A stretch of DNA of 40,079 nucleotides from an uncultured Agathobaculum sp. (lineage in GTDB: Bacteria > Bacillota > Clostridia > Oscillospirales > Butyricicoccaceae), in contig CAKSVR010000017.1 in the NCBI GenBank assembly GCA_934504345.1, positions 1 through 40,079 on the forward strand. Reading direction: 5' to 3'. The notes below the pieces were generated by a model. That model saw nothing but the letters and a program-made list of their open reading frames with translations. It was not told where the DNA came from and made no database searches. Numbering within the stretch: the stretch's first letter is position 1; each line of letters begins with the position of its first letter. The position numbers and the translations under genes were made by a program. Shown in pieces: positions 16,887 to 24,460 of the stretch.

Positions 16887-18712
16887 TTGGAAGAACGCCC
16901 TCCCTTGAAGATACCGTAGCCGAAGTGGTCGCAGCGCAGACAGCGGGAGGTTTCCTGACGGACCTCCTGCTCGGTCATGCCGCACTTGACAAGCTCAAAG
17001 TTGCCGACACATTCCTCAGCGGGTCTGCTGCGAAGCTCGATGCGGCCGCAGGCGGGCATATTGGTCAGGTGCGGTGCGGGGATCTCGACATCGCTGCGGA
17101 TGATATGGTGGAAGCCGAGGTGTGCATCGATGTTCGCGGCGGCCACCTTGCCGCCCGCTACCGCGCGGATAACGGTCGCCGGGCCGGTAACGGCATCGCC
17201 GCCGGCGAAAACGTGCGGCGTGTTCGGCACGAACGAGTCGGATTCGGCCTGAATCTTGCCGCGCACGACCGGTGCGACCTGCTCGAACGGCTTTGCATCG
17301 ATGGACTGGCCGATAGCGACGATGACAACGTCGCACGGCGTGCGGAGCAGCGGCTCCTGTGCATCATACGGGCGCGGACGGCCGTCCTTGCCGTAGGCGC
17401 CGATGATCTGCGGACGGGTCCACAGCGCAGCAACGCGGTGGTTCTCGTCGGTTTCGATGTGGTCGGGCGCCTGAAGCGGCAGGATGCGGCAGCCCTCGCT
17501 CTGTGCTTCTTCGATCTCCTCCGCGAGCGCCGTCATATCGGAAACACGGCGGCGGTATACACAGGTGACAGCCGAAGCGCCCAGTCGGATGGCGGTGCGG
17601 GTTGCATCCATCGATACATTGCCGCCGCCGATGACACAGACACGCTTGCCCTTGAAGTCCGGCACGCGGCCCTCGCCGATGTCGCGGAGCAGCTGCACGG
17701 CGGAGTGTACGCCGACGGCATCTTCGCCGGGAATGCCGATCTTTTTATCGTTATGCGCGCCGATGGAGATGTAAACGGCATCGTACTGGTTCTCGATCTC
17801 GGCAAACGAGATGTCGCGGCCGATGGAAACGCCGGTGTGCACCTCGATGCCGGTGGACAGGATGAAATCGATGTCCGCATCCAGCTTTTCCTGCGGCAGA
17901 CGGTAATCCGGGATGCCGTAGCGCAGCATACCGCCCAGCTTGGGCCGCTGGTCGTAGACAACGACCTGATGACCCATCAGGGACAGAAAGTACGCCGCCG
18001 ACAGGCCGCCCGGGCCGCCGCCGATCACGGCGATGCGCTTGCCGGTGGACGGGGCACACGGAGGCGGCGTGGTGTTGTCCGCATGGTCGCACGCAAAGCG
18101 CTTGATGCCGCAGATGTTGACCGCGTCGTCCACCATGCTGCGGCGGCAGTGTGCCTCGCACGGGTGCTCGCAGACATAGCCGCATACGGTCGGGAACGGG
18201 TTGTCCTTGCGGATGAGCCGCACGGCATCGTTGTAGCGGCCCGCACGCACGAGCGCGATATAGCCCGGAATATCTACACCGGCCGGGCACAGCGCCACGC
18301 ACGGCACCGGATGGTCCCAGCCGAACAGACAACGGCCGCTCTCCACATGGGAGAGGTAGTCGTCGCGGAAGCCCTGCACGCCCTGGAGCACCATGCGGGC
18401 GGCCTCGTAGCCGATGGCGCAGTCCGCCGTATCCTGAATGACACGGGCGGTCTTTTCGATCAGGTCGATGGTTTCCAGCGTGGCGGTGGAGTCCAGCACC
18501 TGCTCGAGCAGGGTAGTCAGCTGGCCCAGACCGATGCGGCACGGAACACATTTGCCGCAGGTCTGTGCGTGGCACAGCCGCAGGAACGACAGCGACATAT
18601 CCACCGGGCATACACCCGGAGGGCTGGCGCTGATGCGCCGCTCAATATCGCGGTATAACCCGGCAATGACGGCTTCCGCCTTGCCCGGCGTTTCAATGGA
18701 TAAACGACTCAA
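16880..18712 (-). CDS. NuoF-type 4Fe-4S domain fused to GltD-like FAD/NAD(P) oxidoreductase (hydrogenase partner)
   Basis: 610 residues from a TTG start. Residues 40-125 match the C-terminal 4Fe-4S domain of NuoF (CGKCVPCR at 52-59, fourth Cys at 98), but the NuoF FMN/NADH Rossmann domain is missing. Next comes a Fer4_20-type twin-cluster domain (C138, C142, C177, C181, C185, C189), then FAD (VIGGGPGGL, about 229-237) and NAD(P) (CVIGGGNVSMDA, about 359-370) modules as in GltD, with FAGGDAVTGPATVIRAVAGG near the end and CLRCDHFGYG at the C-terminus. It probably links HydA to NAD(P)H, possibly with electron bifurcation. TTG at 18712 is chosen because GGGAGGGGAC (on the minus strand) precedes it; an upstream ATG at 18742 has a poorer site. 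Confidence 0.85.
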   Translation of the reverse strand: MSRLSIETPGKAEAVIAGLYRDIERRISASPPGVCPVDMSLSFLRLCHAQTCGKCVPCRIGLGQLTTLLEQVLDSTATLETIDLIEKTARVIQDTADCAIGYEAARMVLQGVQGFRDDYLSHVESGRCLFGWDHPVPCVALCPAGVDIPGYIALVRAGRYNDAVRLIRKDNPFPTVCGYVCEHPCEAHCRRSMVDDAVNICGIKRFACDHADNTTPPPCAPSTGKRIAVIGGGPGGLSAAYFLSLMGHQVVVYDQRPKLGGMLRYGIPDYRLPQEKLDADIDFILSTGIEVHTGVSIGRDISFAEIENQYDAVYISIGAHNDKKIGIPGEDAVGVHSAVQLLRDIGEGRVPDFKGKRVCVIGGGNVSMDATRTAIRLGASAVTCVYRRRVSDMTALAEEIEEAQSEGCRILPLQAPDHIETDENHRVAALWTRPQIIGAYGKDGRPRPYDAQEPLLRTPCDVVIVAIGQSIDAKPFEQVAPVVRGKIQAESDSFVPNTPHVFAGGDAVTGPATVIRAVAGGKVAAANIDAHLGFHHIIRSDVEIPAPHLTNMPACGRIELRSRPAEECVGNFELVKCGMTEQEVRQETSRCLRCDHFGYGIFKGGRSSKW

Positions 18713-18749
18713 AAAAGTCCCCTCCCTTTCTTGTGAAAACATACTAAAA

Positions 18750-18778
18750 ATAATATGACTTTTCAGAGGATAAGTCAA
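18750..18778 (-). promoter_or_regulatory. Promoter of the hydrogenase operon
   Basis: On the minus strand TTGACT (18773-18778) and TATTAT (18750-18755) have 17-bp spacing. The leader is short, about 30 nt to TTG. Confidence 0.75.
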
Positions 18779-18885
18779 TTCTAACTTGGTGATTTTGGCG
18801 AAAATACCAATAAAAACAGCGTTCAGCTGGCAGAGGAGGAACGGATATGCTATACTGACAGAAGAAACCAAAGGAGAGCAAAGCT

Positions 18886-19818
18886 ATGCATATCATCAAT
18901 TTCGGTTCGCTGAATATCGATAATGTATATCAGGTCGAGCAGTTTGTCCAGCCCGGCCAGACCATCACGGCAAAGGGCTACACCGTGGTCGCAGGCGGCA
19001 AGGGCCTGAACCAGTCGGTCGCGGCGGCGCGGGCCGGCGCGGAGGTGCTGCACGCGGGCGCTGTCGGCGCGGAGGTGCTGCACGCGGGCGCTGTCGGCGC
19101 GGACGGCCGCTTCATGGCCGAGCTGCTGCGCGAGGCCGGCGTGGATACCTCGCTGCTGCGCGAGGTGGAGGGCCCGTCCGGCCATACCGTCATCGAGGTC
19201 AACGCCGCGGGACAGAACCGCATTATCGTGTACGGCGGCGCGAACCGCAGCATGACGGAGGACTATATCGAGCGGGTGCTCGCCGCCGCGCAGCCGGACG
19301 ACCTCGTGCTGTTGCAGAACGAGGTCAATCTCGTGCCGGAGATCATGCGCCGCGCAAAAGAGAAAGGTCTGCGCGTGGTGTTCAATCCCTCGCCCATGCC
19401 TGAAAATCTGAACGAGCTGCCGCTTTCGTGTATCAGCCTGTTCATGGTGAACGAGCTCGAGGCGGCACAGCTTGCGGGCACAGCCGCCGATGCGGAGTAC
19501 GAGGCCACGCTGACCGCTCTGCGTAAAAAATATCCGCACGCGGCGGTGGTCATGACGGTCGGTGCGGACGGTGTGCTGTATGAGGATGAAGCGGAGCGGC
19601 TCCGTCTGCCTGCATTCAAGGTGCAGGCCGTGGATACCACGGCGGCGGGCGATACGTTCTGCGGATATTTTCTCGCGGCGGTGTGCGCGGGCAAATCGGC
19701 GGAAACAGCGCTGAAAGAAGCCTCGGCGGCCTCGGCCATCGCGGTTTCGCGCGCGGGCGCGGCGCCTTCGGTGCCGACAGCGGACGAAGTGCGGGAATTT
19801 GTACGCACTCACGCATAA
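18886..19818 (+). CDS. PfkB-family sugar kinase (ribokinase-like) with internal 10-residue duplication
   Basis: 310 residues. It shows the PfkB fold with FGSLNIDNVYQV at the start, the substrate loop VVAGGKGLNQSVAAARAG, and the ATP/anion-hole motif DTTAAGDTFCGYF with the catalytic Asp. It phosphorylates a sugar, probably ribose or a related compound. Residues 52-61 and 62-71 are identical (AEVLHAGAVG twice), encoded by an exact 30-bp tandem repeat; ribokinases normally carry this strand-loop once, right before the conserved GxD. The frame is preserved, but the extra copy lies next to the substrate site and may impair activity. ATG follows AAAGGAGAG. A ferredoxin gene follows 48 bp downstream in the same direction. 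Confidence 0.9.
   Translation: MHIINFGSLNIDNVYQVEQFVQPGQTITAKGYTVVAGGKGLNQSVAAARAGAEVLHAGAVGAEVLHAGAVGADGRFMAELLREAGVDTSLLREVEGPSGHTVIEVNAAGQNRIIVYGGANRSMTEDYIERVLAAAQPDDLVLLQNEVNLVPEIMRRAKEKGLRVVFNPSPMPENLNELPLSCISLFMVNELEAAQLAGTAADAEYEATLTALRKKYPHAAVVMTVGADGVLYEDEAERLRLPAFKVQAVDTTAAGDTFCGYFLAAVCAGKSAETALKEASAASAIAVSRAGAAPSVPTADEVREFVRTHA
19039..19098 (+). repeat. Exact 2 x 30-bp tandem duplication inside the kinase gene
   Basis: 19039-19068 and 19069-19098 are identical (GCGGAGGTGCTGCACGCGGG...). A third partial unit continues as GCGGA. Being a multiple of three, it keeps the frame. Confidence 0.95.
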
Positions 19819-19866
19819 ACGGCAGAAGATCGGGCACACTGAATCTCCGAAAGGAGTTGTATCAGT

Positions 19867-20055
19867 ATGCATATCGAAATCGATCGCGGCGGCTGTATCT
19901 CGTGCGGACTGTGCGAGGCGAACTGTCCGTCCGTGTTCCGTATTGCCGAGGACGGGCTGGCCGAGGTGTATCATCAGCCGGAAACCTCTGCCGAGCAGGC
20001 GGATGCGGAGAGCGCCGCAGGCGGCTGTCCGGTGGCGGTTATCCATGTAAAGTAA
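19867..20055 (+). CDS. Small 4Fe-4S ferredoxin
   Basis: 62 residues. CISCGLCEANCP places Cys at 10, 13, 16 and 20, and GGCPVAVI places a distal Cys at 54. This is the monocluster ferredoxin pattern, in which 10, 13, 16 and 54 bind the cluster and Cys20 is a leftover second-cluster ligand. It is a cytoplasmic one-electron carrier, a plausible partner for the hydrogenase and Rnf. ATG has AAAGGAG upstream. It may be co-transcribed with the kinase. Confidence 0.93.
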   Translation: MHIEIDRGGCISCGLCEANCPSVFRIAEDGLAEVYHQPETSAEQADAESAAGGCPVAVIHVK

Positions 20056-20092
20056 TTGTCTGGAAAAATGCAAACACAGAAATAAGGATACT

Positions 20093-20173
20093 GTAGGGCG
20101 GGCTGCCCTCAGCCCGCCGTATTTAACGGTATGCAGATGGTTTAAGCGGCGGGCTGAGGGCAGCCCGCCCTAC
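20093..20173. repeat. 27-bp-arm inverted-repeat element, copy 1
   Basis: GTAGGGCGGGCTGCCCTCAG... (20093-20119) is the exact reverse complement of 20147-20173, around a 27-bp centre. Each arm also folds on itself (GGCGGGCT/AGCCCGCC). It lies between the convergent ferredoxin and MATE genes, 7 bp from the MATE stop, and probably serves as the shared terminator region. A second, more degraded copy is at 33693-33772. Confidence 0.85.
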
Positions 20174-20179
20174 GCATAA

Positions 20180-21517
20180 TTAGAGATGGTTTTCAATCAG
20201 CACGGATTTATGTCGAAAATAATACAGGTATCCCACAATATCCGCCAAAAACCACCCGATCGGTATCGCGATCCAAATGCCGACCTCACCGACCGGTCCG
20301 GCGAGTGCATAGGCCAGCGCCACGCGCGTGCCAAGCGAAATAACGGTCAGCACGACCGACATACCCGGCCGTTTGACCGCGCGGTAGAACCCGTACAGCA
20401 GGAACAGACAGCCGATGCCGGCATAAAATGCGCCCTCGATGTGCAGATACCGCACGCCGGAGGCCAGCACGGCGGTTTCTTCCGCCTTGACGAAGATACG
20501 CATGAGCGGTTCGGCAAATGTGAACACCAGCGCCGAAATGATGCACGAGAAGCCCACGCTGAGCAGCGTGGCCTTTCGCAGCCCCTCACGGAGGCGGTCG
20601 GTCTGACCCGCGCCGTAATTCTGCGCGATAAAGGTCGAAAAGGCGTTGCCGAAGTCCTGCACGGGCAGGTAGGCGAAGGAGTCGATCTTGACCGCTGCCG
20701 CAAACGCCGCCATCGTCACTGCGCCGAAGCTGTCCACGAGCCGCTGGACGAGCAGGATGCCGAAGTTCATCGCGGACTGCTGGGCACAGGTCAGCAGGGA
20801 CAGGTCGCAGATTTCCCGCAGGATGCGCCCGTTCCAGCGGAAATGCCGCTTTTCGGGCAGTAAGCCGCGGCAGGAATGCAGTGTGTACAGCAGCAGACCG
20901 ATACCGGAAACGTACTGTGCGATAACAGTCGCGGCGGCCGCGCCTGCGATGCGCCAGTCGAATACCAGCACGAACAGCAGGTCGAGCGCGATGTTCAGCA
21001 CCGCCGATACGCCGAGGAACCACAGCGGCGCGGCGGAGTTGCCTGCGGCCCGCAGCAGGCACGCGAAAAAGTTGTACAGGAACGAGGCGATGAGTCCCGC
21101 GAAGATAATGACGAGATACCCGCGCATATCCGCGTAAATGCCGTCCGGGACCTGTAAAAAGTGCAGGATCGGGTCAATGAGCGCGTACACCAGCGCATTC
21201 AGCGCCAGCGTGATGCCGAAGATCAGGCCAAAGGCGTGAGCAACGGCGGTTTTCAGCGCATCTCTGTCGCCCTTGCCGAGATAGATGGAGAACAGCGCGC
21301 CCGAGCCCATCGACAGCCCGAGAAAGACAGAGGTCAGGAACGTCATCAGCGTGTACGCCGAGCCGACTGCCGCCAGTGCATCGCGCCCGAGCGCCCGCCC
21401 GACAATGAGTGTGTCAGCGATGTTGTAAAACTGCTGGAGCAGGTTGCCCGCGATCATCGGCAGAGCAAACAGTATCAATCCTTTGGCAATGCTGCCTTTT
21501 GTCAGATCGCGGTACAT
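20180..21517 (-). CDS. MATE-family multidrug/cation efflux transporter
   Basis: 445 residues with 12 predicted membrane helices in two MatE halves. The first begins LILFALPMIAGNLLQQFYNIADTLIVG, a typical MATE/DinF-clade opening with the conserved Asp. The second begins after the long cytoplasmic loop near RHFRWNGRILREICDLSLL. It exports cationic drugs or metabolites using Na+ or H+; the substrate is unknown. ATG at 21517 starts the normal MATE N-terminus, and the ribosome site AGGTGA is modest. The frame extends upstream, but those residues come from repeat sequence and precede the promoter. The gene is monocistronic. Confidence 0.93.
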   Translation of the reverse strand: MYRDLTKGSIAKGLILFALPMIAGNLLQQFYNIADTLIVGRALGRDALAAVGSAYTLMTFLTSVFLGLSMGSGALFSIYLGKGDRDALKTAVAHAFGLIFGITLALNALVYALIDPILHFLQVPDGIYADMRGYLVIIFAGLIASFLYNFFACLLRAAGNSAAPLWFLGVSAVLNIALDLLFVLVFDWRIAGAAAATVIAQYVSGIGLLLYTLHSCRGLLPEKRHFRWNGRILREICDLSLLTCAQQSAMNFGILLVQRLVDSFGAVTMAAFAAAVKIDSFAYLPVQDFGNAFSTFIAQNYGAGQTDRLREGLRKATLLSVGFSCIISALVFTFAEPLMRIFVKAEETAVLASGVRYLHIEGAFYAGIGCLFLLYGFYRAVKRPGMSVVLTVISLGTRVALAYALAGPVGEVGIWIAIPIGWFLADIVGYLYYFRHKSVLIENHL

Positions 21518-21547
21518 GAGATCACCTGTATATGTTAAGATAAACCT

Positions 21548-21576
21548 ATTATAGCCCCAGAACGGGCAAAACACAA
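21548..21576 (-). promoter_or_regulatory. Promoter of the MATE gene
   Basis: On the minus strand TTGTGT (21571-21576) and TATAAT (21548-21553) are 17 bp apart, about 30 bp before ATG. Confidence 0.7.
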
Positions 21577-21596
21577 TGCCGGACTTGCTTTTGTAC

Positions 21597-22206
21597 CGTT
21601 TGGGAAACGAGGGAACGTGCCGCTCGCGCGGCGGGCGCACAAGAGGGATAGACACCTACGGTTTCCACCCCTCTTGTGAATCTCCCCGTTTCCCTTGGCA
21701 ACCTCGGAGCGACGGAACGTTCCGTTCCTACTTAGAGGTGTGACCGAAAAAAGGAGAACGGCAGTACCGTTACCGGCTCGTAGGCCGCAAAGCGCCATTC
21801 CTTTCACAGCAACGCTCAAGCCGCTAAAGCTCTGCTACACCCAGTTACGCAAAACCAGTGCAATCTGCCGCGATAACGCCGCGACAACGCGGAAAACGGA
21901 AGCCGACACCGTTCCTTTATGCGAGTTACTTACGAAGTAGAGCCGTAAGGCTCGTTCGCGAGGCTGCTAAGGGAAAAGGGGAGCTTCCTAAGAGGGTGGA
22001 AAACCGTAGGTTGTCTACCCTCTTAGGCCCCGCGCGGGAGCGCCGTTCTCCCGCCGTCCGCAGACGGCGAAATTCCCCAGCCCGGCAACGGCGTATTGCT
22101 AACGCAACTCGTGTGCACCAGAGAACGGCTGCCGAGGAAAGGGCTGCCGCCCAGTCACGGCGTATCGCTTCGCAACTCGTGTGCACCAGAGAACGGCTGC
22201 CACGTA
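21597..22206 (+). repeat. Dispersed hairpin-mosaic repeat, copy 4 (longest, with head-to-head halves)
   Basis: This fills most of the 757-bp gap between the MATE and second dehydrogenase genes. The left part reads as copy 1: GAGGGATAGACACCTACGG, then ACCTCGGAGCGACGGAACG-TTC-CGTTCCTACTTAGAGGT (21701-21739). The right part is inverted: core at 21848-21898, GAGCC-GTAA-GGCTC hairpin (about 21941-21954), GAGGGTGGAAAACCGTAGG...TACCCTC, and GCCGTC-CGCA-GACGGC. Two tandem copies of CAACTCGTGTGCACCAGAGA lie at 22102-22121 and 22172-22191. No gene is visible. Confidence 0.8.
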
Positions 22207-22224
22207 GTTATCCCCAGCCTGTGC

Positions 22225-22266
22225 ATAAAAGAACGCCTGTCACCTCACGGCAACAGGCGTTCTCTA
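22225..22266 (-). terminator. Terminator of the second Gfo/Idh gene
   Basis: On the minus strand AGAACGCCTGT / ACAGGCGTTCT with a 12-nt loop is followed by TTTATG, a few bases past the gene. Confidence 0.8.
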
Positions 22267-22274
22267 TGCACTTT

Positions 22275-23294
22275 TTAGCGGATCGGCAGCATCTTGCCGG
22301 TTTCAAACGACTCCTTGCAGCGGTAAGCAGCCTCGGAAACGGCGGTGCCGTCGTAAACGGTGAGGTCAGCGGGCTTGGTGTTGTCGCGGACATGGCCGGT
22401 GAATGCGACCATCTCGGCAACGAATGCCTCGTGCCAGCGGCTCATGAAGTCCGGATAATACTCCTCGCGGGAGCCGTGCTCGTCAACGATGTTCAGCAGG
22501 TTCTTTGCGCCGACGTTTGCAATACGCAGCGTGCCGTGCGTGCCGATGATCTCGGTTTCAACGTTCGAGCCGGCCGCATGGGTGCGGTTGGTGAACATGA
22601 AGCCCATCGCGCCGTTCTCCATCTGGATGGTAGCAGCCGCGTTGTCGGCATCGTTCAGCTCCTTGTACAGGTCGAACTCGAATACGCCGCCGATCGCCCA
22701 TACGTTCTTGACATTCGAGCCGGTGAACCAGCGGATGAGGTCGATGTCATGCACGCACATATCGAGGTACTGGCCGCCGGAGTGCGGTGCGAACTTCAGA
22801 GTGGACTCGATGGTGGAACGCGGGTCCTGCGTGTAGGAGCGCACCAGAACGACCTTGCCGATGTCGCCGTTGTCGATCTTGCGCTTTGCCTCGGCGTAGG
22901 ACTTGTCGAAGCGGCGCATGAAGCCGAGCTGGAAGATGAGGTCGGGATGTGCCTCGATGACCTTCTCAGCGGCCTTGCACTGTGCAACGTCCGTGCCGAG
23001 CGGCTTCTCGCAGAAAACGTGCTTGCCGTTGTTCATCGCGATCTCGATCTGCTGGCAGTGCAGGAAGGACGGGGAAACGATAACGATGGCATCGAGCTCC
23101 GGATTCTTGCACATTTCCTCGAAATCGGTGTAGGTATTCGGTACGCCGAGCTCTGCGGCAACTTCCTTTACGCGGTTCGCATCAACATCGCAGATGGCAG
23201 CCAGCTCGCAGCCCGGAACCTGCGTTGCGAGATTCTTTGCGTGCTCATAGCCCAGACGACCCAGACCAACCGAACCGATCTTAACAGTTTTCAT
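22275..23294 (-). CDS. Gfo/Idh/MocA dehydrogenase, second inositol-dehydrogenase-like enzyme
   Basis: 339 residues. NAD(P)-binding GSVGLGRLGYEHAKN, EKP motif FCEKPLGTD, GFMRRFDKSYAEAK, and the substrate-site stretch GGQYLDMCVHDIDLIRWF with the catalytic Asp and His. It is clearly homologous to, but distinct from, the dehydrogenase at 10641-11651 (different C-terminal half), so it probably acts on another cyclitol or sugar such as scyllo- or chiro-inositol. ATG has GTAAGGAGAGAG before it; the frame upstream of this is noncoding leader. It lies 184 bp downstream of an AraC-type regulator gene on the same strand. The leader contains TACAAT but no clear -35, as expected for an activator-dependent promoter. 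Confidence 0.9.
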   Translation of the reverse strand: MKTVKIGSVGLGRLGYEHAKNLATQVPGCELAAICDVDANRVKEVAAELGVPNTYTDFEEMCKNPELDAIVIVSPSFLHCQQIEIAMNNGKHVFCEKPLGTDVAQCKAAEKVIEAHPDLIFQLGFMRRFDKSYAEAKRKIDNGDIGKVVLVRSYTQDPRSTIESTLKFAPHSGGQYLDMCVHDIDLIRWFTGSNVKNVWAIGGVFEFDLYKELNDADNAAATIQMENGAMGFMFTNRTHAAGSNVETEIIGTHGTLRIANVGAKNLLNIVDEHGSREEYYPDFMSRWHEAFVAEMVAFTGHVRDNTKPADLTVYDGTAVSEAAYRCKESFETGKMLPIR

Positions 23295-23478
23295 GGTATT
23301 CTCTCTCCTTACAAATAAAACGCTCTCACTCTTGGCGGCCTTGCGCCGCTCTTCTTTCGATGGTCTTATTGTAGCGCGTTCGGGACGGAAAAAACAGAGC
23401 AATCTTGCGAAAAAAACAGGCCGGATTCAGGGCAGAACAGAGAGCGCGGAGAGAAACTTTCAAATTCTTGCGGTCAGG

Positions 23479-24330
23479 TCATTTGTGGAACACATACTCC
23501 TTGCGGAACGTGCGCGGCGACATCCCGACCGCCTTGGAGAACTGCGCGTTGAAGTGACTGGGATTGTCATAGCCGACCTGTGCGGCGATGCGCGTTACCG
23601 GCAGGTCGGTGGTGATGAGCAGTGTCTGGGCTTCTCCGATGCGGCGGCGCAGAACGTATTGCAGGGGAGAGTAGCCGGTGACTTCCTTACAGATGTGCGC
23701 GAGATAATACGGGCTGACGCGCATGGAGTCTGCCATCTGCTGGAGCGAAAACTCCTCGGCAAAGTGGCTGTCAATGTAATCCTTGATGCGCTGGGCGAAC
23801 ACGTTGCCGCCGTGCGTGCTGCCCTCGGCGGCGGTGGCGCGGAACTGCTGCACGAGTGTCAGTATCGCCAGCAGGAGATGGTGCGCGCCGTCGTCGTTGC
23901 CCTCGGTCAGCTCGTCGTAGAGCACATCATACAGGTGCTCGAGGCGCACGGTCTGCGGTTCGGTCAGGCGGCACACCGGACACGCATCCTCCTCGATGAG
24001 CGTGTTCTCGCGCAGGCCGGGCACGGCCAGCCCGCCGAGCGCAAGGCTGGAGGTCGCGACCGGACGATCCGGGCCGGAGGGCTCGTCATGCACCACGCGG
24101 CTGTTGAAGATGAACAGGTCGCCGCGGCGGGCATCATACGGCGTGCCGCCGACAAAATACCGGCTTTCACCGCCGCGCACGAGCACCACCTCGACTAAAT
24201 CGTCATGGGCGTGCATCACGCGCGGGTGCGCGGAGGCTTTTTCGTCCGTGCGGCTGACCGAAAACAGGCGCGGCATTTTCGCCAGTCCGAACGGAGGCTC
24301 GTATTCCTTTTTGACAAAGCATTGGATCAT
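23479..24330 (-). CDS. AraC-family transcriptional regulator
   Basis: 283 residues. The N-terminal cupin-like effector domain (HAHDDLVEVVLVRGG, YDARRGDLFIFNSRVVHDE) is followed by a C-terminal pair of helix-turn-helix motifs (FSLQQMADSMRVSPYYLAHICKE and VTRIAAQVGYDNPSHFNAQF, with the family's PxxFR end). It probably controls the downstream Gfo/Idh gene in response to a sugar or cyclitol. ATG at 24330 is used. An in-frame upstream ATG at 24372 overlaps the -10 box and so cannot be transcribed as a start. A direct repeat of AGATTATC (24347 and 24363, 16 bp apart) straddles the expected transcription start and may be its autoregulatory site. Confidence 0.93.
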   Translation of the reverse strand: MIQCFVKKEYEPPFGLAKMPRLFSVSRTDEKASAHPRVMHAHDDLVEVVLVRGGESRYFVGGTPYDARRGDLFIFNSRVVHDEPSGPDRPVATSSLALGGLAVPGLRENTLIEEDACPVCRLTEPQTVRLEHLYDVLYDELTEGNDDGAHHLLLAILTLVQQFRATAAEGSTHGGNVFAQRIKDYIDSHFAEEFSLQQMADSMRVSPYYLAHICKEVTGYSPLQYVLRRRIGEAQTLLITTDLPVTRIAAQVGYDNPSHFNAQFSKAVGMSPRTFRKEYVFHK

Positions 24331-24367
24331 AGCGGCGTACCTCTTCAGATTATCGTTTTCTGAGATT

Positions 24368-24396
24368 ATCATAGCACAAACAGGAAAGACGGGCAA
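24368..24396 (-). promoter_or_regulatory. Promoter of the AraC-type regulator
   Basis: On the minus strand TTGCCC (24391-24396) and TATGAT (24368-24373) have 17-bp spacing. Direct repeats of AGATTATC overlap the -10. Confidence 0.55.
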
Positions 24397-24398
24397 CG

Positions 24399-24437
24399 AA
24401 AAAGGCTCCCGTTCCTATCGAACGGGAGCCTTTCTAT
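24399..24437 (-). terminator. Terminator of the P-type ATPase gene
   Basis: AAAGGCTCCCGTTC / GAACGGGAGCCTTT with a 5-nt loop and T/A tracts on both sides, about 25 bp after the ATPase stop. Confidence 0.9.
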
Positions 24438-24460
24438 ATAAGAGGTGAAAGGAAAGCGGC

